DNA of 64,000 bases, taken from positions 1 through 64,000 of the forward strand of contig NZ_BCWX01000006.1 in assembly GCF_001894805.1 (NCBI RefSeq). The letters run 5' to 3'. This DNA is from Rhodococcus globerulus NBRC 14531. Lineage in GTDB: Bacteria; Actinomycetota; Actinomycetes; Mycobacteriales; Mycobacteriaceae. Below the pieces are notes generated by a model, which was not told where the DNA came from, searched no databases, and saw nothing but the letters and a program-made list of their open reading frames with translations. The translations under genes were made by a program, and so were the position numbers. Numbering within the stretch: position 1 is the stretch's first letter; each line of letters opens with the position of its first letter. Shown here piece by piece: positions 45,476-55,000 of this stretch.

Positions 45476-46316
45476 CGTCGAGTTCAGGGGGCAGCTCGAA
45501 CATCTTTCCCCACGAGTGGTGGCACTTAAGGCAACTCCATTGGGGAGTGTTCGGGCCTACGACGCAACCGGTGACCGAGATCCAGGGTCTTTCGTTGTGG
45601 AGGTAGGCCGGCATTCCCGGGGAACAGCGCGAGGTCCAGCGAGCCCGGCACTGCGGGCATGGCGGGTGTGTCGAGACCATGTATTCGACAAGGTTCGTGT
45701 AAGCGGATGACGCAATTCTGCCCGCGCATTTTCGGCACAGAACGGCCGGACAGTCGTCTCCGGGCTCGAATTGTCTGAAGCTGCGCGGCGCCGAGTGAAA
45801 ATGCATCGAATCCCCGGCTGTGAACTTATTCAAACGTAGCGGCGCATCACAAGCGGTGCATGAGCCGTAGCTGCCGAGTAGGGTGCGGGCGTGCGCAGCG
45901 GTTGACGTTGGGTCCGTGGTGTCGATTTCGAAGGAATCGAGACCGACGGCGGAGTGGAGCGCCCACAGGATGCGGTCACCGAGTGCGTCGTCGATTTGAC
46001 CTGTCTCGCTGGGGAATTGGATTGATATTGCCTTTTCGATGTCCGGAACCAGCGGAAGTCGAGAGAAAGTGTCGTAGTTTTCGCTCACTTCCAGGCGAGC
46101 CATGCCGTCGGCGAACGGCGCTGTCAGGGTTTCCGCGCAAAGGACAGTTCGGGGATCGGCGTCCAAGACGGTGATCAGGACGTCGCCGGCCGCCATATCG
46201 CCGTGAAAGCTCCACGGATCGACTTTGGCCTTGGGTTCGAGAAATGCCACCACGGCGTCGAGCCAGGGTGTACCGAGAGCGATAAATACGTGCTGACCTG
46301 CGCTGCGCGTAATCAT
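45462..46316 (-). CDS. Multi-Cys-pair (zinc-ribbon-like) protein of unknown function
   Basis: 284 aa, family not recognised. The N-terminal ~100 residues are mixed alpha/beta and contain WSFHGDMAAGDVLITVLDAD, loosely reminiscent of PUA/EVE-type domains, but this is weak. The C-terminal half carries at least four Cys pairs: CTAC, CRKC (preceded by CPAVL), CPQC and CLKC, suggesting two zinc-binding ribbons. The coding end is part of the terminator hairpin. The gene lies 88 bp downstream of the MBL-fold gene on the same strand but is separated by a hairpin, so it probably has its own promoter. Confidence 0.75.
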   Translation of the reverse strand: MITRSAGQHVFIALGTPWLDAVVAFLEPKAKVDPWSFHGDMAAGDVLITVLDADPRTVLCAETLTAPFADGMARLEVSENYDTFSRLPLVPDIEKAISIQFPSETGQIDDALGDRILWALHSAVGLDSFEIDTTDPTSTAAHARTLLGSYGSCTACDAPLRLNKFTAGDSMHFHSAPRSFRQFEPGDDCPAVLCRKCAGRIASSAYTNLVEYMVSTHPPCPQCRARWTSRCSPGMPAYLHNERPWISVTGCVVGPNTPQWSCLKCHHSWGKMFELPPELDERVW

Positions 46317-46365
46317 CTGCGAAGTATTGCAGGGGGTGCCGACAGGGCTCGGCTATCGAGACACT

Positions 46366-46397
46366 GGTCAGGGCCGGCTGTGCTGTCGGCCCTGACC
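46366..46397 (-). terminator. Terminator of the MBL-fold hydrolase gene
   Basis: A perfect 11-bp GC-rich stem, ggtcagggccg / cggccctgacc, 7 bp after the MBL-fold stop and upstream of the zinc-protein gene, followed on the minus strand by a weak T-containing stretch. Confidence 0.8.
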
Positions 46398-46404
46398 GGT
46401 CATT

Positions 46405-47406
46405 TCAGTACGTACGGGCGAACAACGCCGGTTCCGTATCGGAAACCTGCGTAACCTGCTCGCGCGCAACCAGATGACGTAAATGTGCGGCACCCTCGGA
46501 CAGTGCCATGGTCTTGCCCAGCGGAGAGATATCCGACCACGGCTTGTACCACTTCATATGTGCCGCAACATCCCACACCGTCAGCTTCTGATCGCCGAAT
46601 GCCTCGAGTAGGTGATCCAGGCGCTCCTCGTGGTGCTCGATCAGCTCACCCGCGCGGCCACCCACGCTGTCGATGGGGATGCCGTGTGCGCCGAGTCCAC
46701 GCGTGATGTCCATGGTCTGGACGCGTCGTAGAGACGCGAAGAAATCGGCCAGGGCGTCGCGTTCCTCGAGGGGGTACGTGAAGTTGCCGACGTGCGGCGT
46801 TGTCTTCTGCAGGACGTGGTCGCCGGTGAACATGACGTTTGCGTCGTCGAGATAGAAGCAGACATGCCCGGGGGTATGGCCTGGTGTGTAGACAACGCGG
46901 AGTCCGCGGCCGGTGAGGCTGATGATCTCGTTGTCCGAGAGGATCCTGTCGGGAGCGGAGTCCGCGCTCGTCGGTGGGTTTCCGTCGGCTGCCTGCCGGA
47001 ATGCTTCGCGATCGGCCTCAGGGGCTCCGGCCTTGGCCATATTGGACAGCTGGTAGGCCATCCACTCTTCGCCCTTGCTGCTGGCCATCTTGTTGAACAG
47101 GTCGTGATCGTCCTCATGCATCGCGATCCAGGCACCCGACGCCTCACGCACGCGACCACACAACCCGGTGTGATCCGGATGGAAATGGGTCACAACAACG
47201 CCTTCGATATCGGTGACCGAATGACCGATCTCCGCCAACCCGGCATTGAGGCCCTGCCAGCCGTTGTCGTCGTCCCAACCCGCATCAACCAGGATCAGGC
47301 CGTTCGGGGACTCCATCGCGTACACCAGCGTTGCACCGAGTGGGTTGTCGGTGATGGGCACCGGAATCTGGAATATGCCATCGCCGATGGCAGCTGCACC
47401 GTTCAT
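46405..47406 (-). CDS. MBL-fold metallo-hydrolase
   Basis: 333 aa. The metallo-beta-lactamase metal site is complete: THFHPDHTG (HxHxDH), the later His in TPGHTPGH, and the bridging Asp in MFTGDHVL. The C-terminal ~100 residues are helical with the EHHEERLDHLLEAF segment common in the lactamase_B plus winged-helix class. Such enzymes hydrolyse thioesters, lactones or related bonds; the substrate is unknown. GAGGT precedes the ATG. It is divergent from the luciferase-like gene at 47707, sharing a 300-bp control region. Confidence 0.9.
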   Translation of the reverse strand: MNGAAAIGDGIFQIPVPITDNPLGATLVYAMESPNGLILVDAGWDDDNGWQGLNAGLAEIGHSVTDIEGVVVTHFHPDHTGLCGRVREASGAWIAMHEDDHDLFNKMASSKGEEWMAYQLSNMAKAGAPEADREAFRQAADGNPPTSADSAPDRILSDNEIISLTGRGLRVVYTPGHTPGHVCFYLDDANVMFTGDHVLQKTTPHVGNFTYPLEERDALADFFASLRRVQTMDITRGLGAHGIPIDSVGGRAGELIEHHEERLDHLLEAFGDQKLTVWDVAAHMKWYKPWSDISPLGKTMALSEGAAHLRHLVAREQVTQVSDTEPALFARTY

Positions 47407-47706
47407 CTGTAGTACCTCGTTTACCGATTAAGGAATCTGTTTCTATGTCCTTCATGTTTACCGTGCGCTCGATTAGCCCGTGACGCAGGTCCTACCTGGC
47501 GGGAATGTGTGACCGTCGGAGTGCATTTCGGATCGGCGAGAGTTTAACCTTCCTACTTGTCGGTATTTGTGGAGAACTGTTGAAGCAGTGCATGTTTCGT
47601 TGTTCTTCCGGCTTGAGGGTTGCGCTGCCACGGCGGTTCGCTGGAGGCAAGCGAACTAGCGTGTCGAGGGACAGGCGCCGTGCGGCGGTCTCGAGAAAGA
47701 CGGGTC
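47407..47706. promoter_or_regulatory. Divergent intergenic region with an inverted repeat
   Basis: 300 bp between the divergent MBL-fold and luciferase-like genes. It contains a short perfect inverted repeat CAGGT-CCT-ACCTG at 47486-47498, a plausible operator. Open frames extending upstream from the luciferase-like start cross this region but lack ribosome sites. No gene is called here. Confidence 0.45.
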
Positions 47707-48807
47707 ATGCGTTTTCAGGTTCTGGACATCATCTTCAACCCACCCCATCCAGTGACCGGAGAGGAAGTAGCACCCTCTGACCGACTCAATCGCGTGGTCG
47801 AACTCGCCGTTCTCGCCGAAGAGCTGGGCATCGACTCCTTCTCGGTGGGGGAGCGTCACGCCGGCCCGGTGCTGTCCTCTGCGCCGACGGTTATCTTGGG
47901 TGCAATTGCGCAGGCCACAGATCGAATTCTGCTCTCGACAGGCGTCACCGTCCTGTCTTTGCTGGACCCGATTCGGGTGGCCGAGGACTTCGGAACCATC
48001 GACCAGCTCAGCCGCGGGCGCCTCGAAATCGTGATCGGCAAGGGAAACGAGGTGCTGCAGTACCCGCTGCTCGGACTCGATATCTCCAAGCAGTACGAAT
48101 ACCTGACCGAGAACTACGAACTCCTCAAACTGCTGATCAGCGAGGAAAACGTCAAGTGGGTGGGTACCCACCGGCCCTCCCTCGAGGACGCAACGACGCT
48201 ACCGCGTCCGTACGACGGGCCTTTCCGCATCTGGCACGGGTCCGCGACCTCCTTCGAGGCAGTGGAACTTGCAGCGAAGTGGGGAGATCCCATCGTTACG
48301 GCCAATGCGCTCCAGCCCCGCGAGAACTACAAGGTGCTCATCGACCACTATCGAGAGCAGTATCTCGCTCACGGCCACGATCCCTCCCGTGCGTACGTCG
48401 GCTCCGGCTCGGGTGGGCTGTTCCTCGCTGACACGACCGAACAAGCCGTCGAGGAATTCCGTCCCATCTACGAGGGTGCTGTCGCGCAGGCTGACAAGCG
48501 TAAGCACGACCCCAAAGCGGTCGGTAAGTCCACGAGCTTCCGGACCATCGAGGAAGCCGTCGACCGTGGCCCCGCTTTGGTGGGCTCCTCGGAGCGCGTC
48601 GCCGAGAAGATCCTGGACTACTACGAGAGTTACGGTCACGACTTCCAATCCGTATCCGTCAATCACGTCCTCGACTTCGAGCAGCAGAAGGATACGTTGC
48701 GCCGTTTTGCCGAAGAAGTGATTCCCCTCGTGAAAGCGGAAGTGTCGACCAACCTGTGGAGCGTCGGCGACGAGGATCGGGCGAAGGGTTTCACCGCAGT
48801 CGACTGA
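47707..48807 (+). CDS. Luciferase-like FMN-dependent oxidoreductase
   Basis: 366 aa with the bacterial luciferase-like TIM-barrel pattern: RVVELAVLAEELGIDSFSVGERH, RILLSTGVTVLSLLDPIRVAEDF, IDQLSRGRLEIVIGKGN, and FRIWHGSATSFEAVELAAKW. It likely oxidises a small organic substrate with reduced flavin, but is not closely similar to the two monooxygenases behind the riboswitch. The ATG at 47707 follows GAAAGACGGG; the longer frame back to 47620 has no ribosome site. It is divergent from the MBL-fold gene, which suggests joint control, with the MBL enzyme possibly acting on a product. Confidence 0.9.
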   Translation: MRFQVLDIIFNPPHPVTGEEVAPSDRLNRVVELAVLAEELGIDSFSVGERHAGPVLSSAPTVILGAIAQATDRILLSTGVTVLSLLDPIRVAEDFGTIDQLSRGRLEIVIGKGNEVLQYPLLGLDISKQYEYLTENYELLKLLISEENVKWVGTHRPSLEDATTLPRPYDGPFRIWHGSATSFEAVELAAKWGDPIVTANALQPRENYKVLIDHYREQYLAHGHDPSRAYVGSGSGGLFLADTTEQAVEEFRPIYEGAVAQADKRKHDPKAVGKSTSFRTIEEAVDRGPALVGSSERVAEKILDYYESYGHDFQSVSVNHVLDFEQQKDTLRRFAEEVIPLVKAEVSTNLWSVGDEDRAKGFTAVD

Positions 48808-49223
48808 GCAGGTGAGCGTAGTCAGGTCCGACGCTGCGACGAGTCACAGCCTGCAGTAGCTTATTACCGACATCGTGGTCGGTTTTACACTGCAATGAAA
48901 GTTCTGTGAGTGGGAGTAGTGCGTTGACGTTGGGTGTGAACTCGCTACCCGCGACAGAACTGTCGGACACGCCATTGGTGTTCCGGCTGATGGATCAACT
49001 CCTGTAGTAGCTGCATTGCACCGACACAGCATCGTTGGGTAGCGGCGCCGGAGGTTAGGCGCAGACCGAGGGTGTTCGACCCGCACGACCTTTTCAAGGT
49101 TGGTGCGGTAGGAGTCTGGACTGAGAAATCAGCGGAACGTGCTCACCTCGAAATTGAGTGCATTCCGCTGATTTCGCTTTACGCTTGGGCGTCTTGATTC
49201 TTCCCCGGCATTGGAGACAAACA
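48808..49223. other. Non-coding region with a terminator-like hairpin
   Basis: 416 bp without a supported gene. At 49125-49175 lies an inverted repeat with perfect 13-bp outer arms (gaaatcagcggaa / ttccgctgatttc) and a partly paired inner section, probably a terminator or a leader structure for the following gene. Lower GC from about 48840 onward hints at the border of the nuclease/helicase island. Confidence 0.6.
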
Positions 49224-50030
49224 GTGATCGACTTCCAGCTGAATACCGACGAATACACGCTTTATCAAGCATTGCCTGAGGACGGATCTGCCCAGGGGAA
49301 CATCACTACCCGAAAAGCGCTGCGTTGGAGGAAGGCAAAATACTGGGAAACCCGTGAAGGGTTGATCCGAAAACAGGCCGCGATTGCGGGGCTTGGGGGT
49401 GGGGGAACCCTGCGCCGCGCGCCAGACCAGGTAGACGGAACTGAACTTGTAGGCCAGGTCGTTGAATCGGTTGGTGGGGTCCGGATTCCCCCACGGGTCA
49501 GAGAGCGTCACTTGTATGGCCCGCTCGTCGATACGCTGCGTGAATCATGGAGTAGAGAGACTCGATCGAATTCGATAGTTGTCGAAGACACCTCGGACCA
49601 AGGGAGGCGCATCACGGGTGGTCGATGGACTCGCCCTGACATTGTTGCTATCAATCTGAAGGAGTACGACTATCTTCCAGGAAAGTATATCGAAGTAGTT
49701 TCATTTGAGGTCAAGCCTGCTGATCAGATTAATGTGACGGCCGTTTACGAGGCGCTGGCTCACAGGAGAAGCGCTACCCATGCCTACGTATTGCTGCATA
49801 TTCCACAGGTGCGCAGGGATTCCTTGGCAGATGACTTGTTGTCAGTGCGAAGTGTTGCAGCGGAGCACGGAGTCGGTGTCATAACTTTCGGAGAACAAGA
49901 TAACTACGACACATGGTCGATCCTGGAAGTTGCGCTCCGTGTCGAAACCACGCCGGAACGATTGAACGACTTCATCGAGACTCAGCTGTCGTCTGACTCC
50001 AAACGCAAGATTGCGATGAGTGTTCGTTAG
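49224..50030 (+). CDS. Candidate winged-helix / PD-(D/E)XK nuclease-like protein
   Basis: 268 aa, no named family recognised. The N-terminal ~60 residues look like a small helical DNA-binding domain (QLNTDEYTLYQALPEDGSAQ, then RKALRWRKAKYWETREGLIRK). The second half contains RPDIVAINLKEY, then, 17 residues on, SFEVKPADQ: the spacing and strands of a PD-(D/E)XK nuclease core (P-D ... E-V-K), and a third helix with ALAHRRSATHAYVLL. GTG 49224 follows GGAG at 7 nt; the longer frame back to 49158 runs through the hairpin. The gene is 162 bp before the exonuclease-TerD fusion on the same strand. Confidence 0.65.
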   Translation: MIDFQLNTDEYTLYQALPEDGSAQGNITTRKALRWRKAKYWETREGLIRKQAAIAGLGGGGTLRRAPDQVDGTELVGQVVESVGGVRIPPRVRERHLYGPLVDTLRESWSRETRSNSIVVEDTSDQGRRITGGRWTRPDIVAINLKEYDYLPGKYIEVVSFEVKPADQINVTAVYEALAHRRSATHAYVLLHIPQVRRDSLADDLLSVRSVAAEHGVGVITFGEQDNYDTWSILEVALRVETTPERLNDFIETQLSSDSKRKIAMSVR

Positions 50031-50192
50031 TTCAGTTTGAGGGGACTGATTCGAACGTTTCGAGAGGTTTTCGATCGGTCCAACAGACTGTCAGTGCTTC
50101 GTAATACGATTTGTCAGACAGTTCGGGAATGATGTCGATGACAATCGACCGCCGAGCCGATCGTTTTCATGGTTTCTGATGGAGGAATTTCG

Positions 50193-52097
50193 ATGACTAG
50201 TGCGTTGAGCCACGCCGAGACGCTTCGACTGCCTGCGGACCACCGCTGGGTCGTTCTCGACGTCGAGACGTCAGGGATGCGGTCGGCATCGCACCGTGTA
50301 CTCAGTATCGCCGCATTAGTACTGCGTGAGGACGGTTCCGTAGAGCGTCAGTTCTCGACTCTGCTCAATCCGGGATGCGATCCGGGGCCCGTCCACGTTC
50401 ACAACCTGACTCCCGATCGCTTGGCTGGTGCGCCGCGTTTCGAAGACATTGCTGAGGAATTCGCCGACTTGCTCTCGGGCCGGACCATGGTGGCGCACAA
50501 CGCGTCGTTCGACTACGGCTTTCTCGACGCAGAGTTTCAACGTGCCGGTTTCGGTACCCCGATCGAGAAGCGACTGTGCACGTTGGCGCTCTCGCGGCGC
50601 TTGGAGCTCGATGTGCCCAATCATCGGCTCGCAACGTTGGCTGAGTACTGGAAGATCGAGCAGCTCAACGCGCATGACGCGTACGACGATGCTCGCGTAC
50701 TCGTCGAGGTTTTCGGGCGGAGCGCATCACTTGCTGACACTCTGCAACTTCCACTTCCGGTAGTCGGCTGTAAGGACCGCCGGGTCACGGCTCACCCACA
50801 ACAGATCAAGCGCGTACCGTCGTCATTCGCGAATCCTGGACGTCTCGATCTGACGCGTGGGCTGGTTCAGGGCATGAAGGTAGTAATCAGCGGTCCGACC
50901 CGTACACCTCGGATTTCGCTGGCAGCCCGCCTCACAGACGCGGGTTTCGACGTAATGAACACCGTGAGCCGACAGACGAGTGTTGTGGTGTGCGACAACG
51001 CCGCATCACAGAGCGGGAAAGTGCGAAAGGCCGCATCCGACGGGATTCCCATCATCTCGGAGCAGCAGCTCGAAGACTTGTTGGTCCGTTCGGTGCCCGG
51101 TGAGATCAAGAACGAGGGTGCCCCGGCGGTGGTGTCCACGGTCGTTCCAGAGCCCGAAACGCCGACGGTGCCTGTGGTTATCGAGGTCGAGCGTGGGGCG
51201 GTCCTAGTGCCGGAGATTGTCGTACCTGCGCAACCTCGTCCCGTCATCCGTCCATCGACCATCGCGACGGCATCGCCACTTGCGAATCGAAAGGCAAAAG
51301 CGTGGCAGGGACGCCGTGTTCTGATTCTCGGCGGCAGTCATCTCGACGGCGTGATTATGCGGTCGCGCATCCTGCAGCTCGGTGCTCGTCCGTCACTCAA
51401 CTTCACAACCGCGGTCACCGAAGTTTTGGTGTTGGAGGGCGGTGAATCCGACAAGCGAATGGCACGGGTGATCGAACGAGGGCTTCCACAGATCAAGGAA
51501 TCCGATGTTAACGAGTCCCTGGTTTCAGGCGCTGTTCCGGCGCACATGAAGCTCGAATCGCGCTTGTCTGCACCGATTTTGATGCGCGGTGAGGTCGTCG
51601 ATCTTCCTGCAACTCAGTCGTCGTGGTCGATCAACGTTGCGTGGCGGGCAGAGAACGTTGGAGACGAATTCGACGTCGATGTGGTTGCGTTTCTCCTGGA
51701 CGGAACCAACAAGGTCGATTCGGATCAGGATTTCGTTTTCTACAACAACACCGTGGATGAGGATGGGGCGGTCGAGCTTTCCGTCGACGGTGACAGTGAG
51801 CAGAGTGTCCGCGCAGATCTCGATGCTCTGCCTGCGGAATGTCAACGTGTTGTCATCGCAGCAGCAGTCGACGGCGACAAGACCTTCGGCGACATAGGAG
51901 CAGTCTCAGTCAGCATTGATGGTCCCGACGGAACATTTGCCACATTTGTACTCGATCTCGGAACGGTCGAACGAACCATGGTTCTCGCCGAGATCTACCG
52001 CCGCGGAGATGTTTGGCGCCTTCGGGCGGTAGGTCAGGGGCATAACCACGGACTTGGCGCTATGGCTGTCGGCTACGGTGTCGAGGTGGACGACTGA
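50193..52097 (+). CDS. DEDDh exonuclease - BRCT - BRCT - TerD fusion
   Basis: 634 aa. Exonuclease domain at about 17-170 like DNA polymerase III epsilon: DVE with D23 and E25, AHNASFDY with D107, and HDAYDD with H161 and D166, so the catalytic set is complete. BRCT-like domains follow at about 225-310 (GMKVVISGPTRTPRISLAAR) and 365-440 (GRRVLILGGSHLDGVIM). A TerD domain is at about 465-634 (VDVVAFLLDGTNKVDSDQDF, ending GQGHNHGLGAMAVGYGVEV) and lacks the acidic calcium loop. The architecture suggests DNA end processing tied to a TerD stress system. GGAGGA precedes the ATG. The stop overlaps the convergent helicase gene by 25 bp. Confidence 0.92.
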   Translation: MTSALSHAETLRLPADHRWVVLDVETSGMRSASHRVLSIAALVLREDGSVERQFSTLLNPGCDPGPVHVHNLTPDRLAGAPRFEDIAEEFADLLSGRTMVAHNASFDYGFLDAEFQRAGFGTPIEKRLCTLALSRRLELDVPNHRLATLAEYWKIEQLNAHDAYDDARVLVEVFGRSASLADTLQLPLPVVGCKDRRVTAHPQQIKRVPSSFANPGRLDLTRGLVQGMKVVISGPTRTPRISLAARLTDAGFDVMNTVSRQTSVVVCDNAASQSGKVRKAASDGIPIISEQQLEDLLVRSVPGEIKNEGAPAVVSTVVPEPETPTVPVVIEVERGAVLVPEIVVPAQPRPVIRPSTIATASPLANRKAKAWQGRRVLILGGSHLDGVIMRSRILQLGARPSLNFTTAVTEVLVLEGGESDKRMARVIERGLPQIKESDVNESLVSGAVPAHMKLESRLSAPILMRGEVVDLPATQSSWSINVAWRAENVGDEFDVDVVAFLLDGTNKVDSDQDFVFYNNTVDEDGAVELSVDGDSEQSVRADLDALPAECQRVVIAAAVDGDKTFGDIGAVSVSIDGPDGTFATFVLDLGTVERTMVLAEIYRRGDVWRLRAVGQGHNHGLGAMAVGYGVEVDD

Positions 52098-55000
52098 CCT
52101 CGATTTCTCTCTCTAAAAGGTGGAGTGAGGTCCAGCCGCATGGCGGCCGCTGCTTCTGCGTCGACATCCCGATGCTGGAGTAGTTCGATTAGGTCTTCTT
52201 GTCGGGGTTGCCCAAAAGCCAGGCGGTAGAGGGCAACTCCGGCTTTGGATTTCTCCAGTCGAGGGCCGTCGATGCTCAACTCATAGGGCATCAGTTCGCG
52301 AATCACCTTGTGAGATCCAGAGTAGATCCAATCCGGTACGAGTCCGCCGAGATCTTCATCTGGGATGACGTACGCGGCCGTCCAGGGGTGGACGTCGTGA
52401 GCGCCCAAAATGCTGATCCGGTGGCGCTCGACTAGGTTGCGCCGCACAGCATGGCCACGGAACCGGTTGACGCGACCGTCGCGTTGTTCGAAGTCAACGG
52501 GGTTCGACGGTGTATTCCAATGCACCACATGGTGACACCAAGGGTGGAAGTCGATTCCCTCCTGGCCGGCGCTGGTCGAGATCACGATGAACGGCCAGAA
52601 CGGACTGTTGAATGCATGGCGAATGTGGGCCGGCCGCAACGACTCGTCGCTCTCCGATTTCCCGCCGTACTGAACGGCAAGGTGGGTCCGGAAGCGGATG
52701 TCGTCGGCTTCGTCGACTGGGTCATGCGAAAGACTCTGGCCGACTCGAAGTGACATTGCCTCGGCTGCAGAATTGGCGATCACGTAGAGCTGATCGACGT
52801 CGAGAGGCTCGCTCTCGTGGGTCGGCGTCAGTTGCCCGAGATACTCGTCGAGGACTGCCTGGAGATTGCCGTCGGCGCAGTACTGCAGAACTTGTCGCCA
52901 ATACGGTAAGTCAGGGTAGAGCTGTCGCAGTAGCAGTGCAGATTGCCAACGATTGAACGTTGATCGAAGTCCCGACGCGATAGTGGCAGCGGCTCCCCAG
53001 ATGTCGCCATCAGCAACATCCGGGGCAATGCGCAATCGTTTCAGCGACCGCCACGCGCAGTTCGCCGGAGAGTGTGCCGCCAGTTTGGCGGTCACCTCCA
53101 CGAGGTCGGGCGGGATCCGACCGTCGGTCAGCGTTGTAGTGGTCTCGGCGAGGGTCAGGAATGGATCGAGATTAGTTGCCTCGTCAGTCGCCTCGGCATC
53201 TGAGTCATGATGCGACTGTAGGACATTGCGTAGCCATCCTTGATCGTGCGAGCTGAAATCGAACACGTCGAAATGCTCACGATCGATGTGGATTGGCCAT
53301 GACCAGTAGAAGTGTTGTGCCCCAGTCGCAGTGGAAGTCTCGCGATCATGAGGAATAGTCGACTTAAGGCGCTCTGCCACTGTGGTTTCGAAAGACGCGG
53401 TATTAACCGGGTCGACGTGGTCTCGAGCAAGTGCCAGTGGATCCGACATCGCTGCGAGGTGTGGCATTGGCCAGAACAAGGCAAGCGTGGTCATCTGTGG
53501 ATTGGAACCGCTGTATTCGAGCGGTGAACCGATGGCCCGGAGGCTACCCGAATCATTGGGGACGATTGAAGAATGTCCTTGCATCAAACGATGTTCCGCG
53601 TGATAGCTCAGAACCGAAGCGACGGCCGGAGGCGTTGACGACCAGCTGGAGAACACGAGACGCTTGGTGATTTGCGCCAGATGTGGATCGGCAAATGGAC
53701 CGTTGGGCGTCAGGTACGGAAGGCTGGGCGGGATCCACAGCAGTTTCTCCCAGCCTTTATCGACGGTTCCGTCGCGGAAACTTCGAGTTCGAGCGTTGCC
53801 CGCTTCGATCGCACCAAACTTTCTGACAGCAGCGGTGTCGATGCGGCTGATGTCCAGTAGTCGCGACTCGTCATTACTAGCGGTTGCAGCGTACTTCCGG
53901 CCGAATTGGTAGTTACTCATGAAGTTGATGAAGTAGGGAACGGACTTCCAGTAGTCCACACTGAACTGGGCCTCGAGTTCCCTGGCGAGGCGACGCAGGG
54001 CCGCGTAGCCGAGTAGTTCTCGAAGTTCGATTCCGGTGATCGTGGACAGTTGTTCTCGAACCATCGTGCTATCTGAATCTGCCGGGCGTTCCACTCGACA
54101 CATCAAGGACAAGAGAAGGTTTCGTAGATCTGTTATAGTCTGCGTGGCTTCTCGATCCTCGACTACGGCAGATCGGAACTGTTCGAGCAGTGTCATGATG
54201 TCACTGGATTTGACCAGCGTCGATCCTTCGGCGAGGAAGTTGATCGTCTTGGTGAAATCGGAGTAGTGATCGGTATTCGACTCGTCGGCCTCGGTAAACG
54301 GCTTGTATGGCGTTGCGGAGAGAAGCAGAACCCGTGTCCCGTGATGGCCGAACAGGTGGCGTGCCAGGTCGCCGGCGGCTGTTGTCTCGTCCATCAGTTC
54401 TGTGAACCGCTGGAACTCATCCATGATCACGAGATCCGGTGCGAGCGAATTCACGCTGGCATGAGCAAGTTCGTACCGCATATCTGCGATGAGATTCGTG
54501 ACGGCTGGATCTCGATCGGGATCGTCGATCGGTCTTTTCATCAGGTCGAATAGTCTGTCGGCGATGGACGGTTCGCCAGCGTTGATCGTGGCAGCAAACG
54601 CCTCCAAGATCGACGCGTCAATTGAGTCGCCGAACTTCTTCTCGAAAACTGCGACGTCCCTTTCGAAGGTATCCAATGAGGCGACGGAACCCTGCAGAAT
54701 CGTCAGCGCGGCCACGCATTGAGTCGGGGAGAACTGGAACTCGCGATCGAGCAGCAAAAACAGCAGTTGCCGCTCATCGGAACGGCCGGTCCGTTGCCCG
54801 GTCTTGAACGATGTATCCGGTGTTAGTGAAACAAGATTGACAGGTACGCGCAGGTTGTCCCGCTCCGAGTCCAGTCTGCGGTTATGGGTAGCAAGTAGCG
54901 TCAACCGGCTGGTATGGGTGATGTCTTTGTTGCCGGTGACATTGAGACGTTCGAGATTCTGTCGTGCTAGGTCGATGTTGGAGCAGATGTAGACGATGTT

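Noticed and set aside
48844-49086. 80-codon minus-strand frame in the gap before the nuclease island
   Set aside because: No ribosome site, no similarity, biased composition; kept as non-coding.
50031-50192. Imperfect inverted repeat (actgtc ... gacagt) before the exonuclease-TerD gene
   Set aside because: The arms are short and far apart, so it cannot be distinguished from chance.
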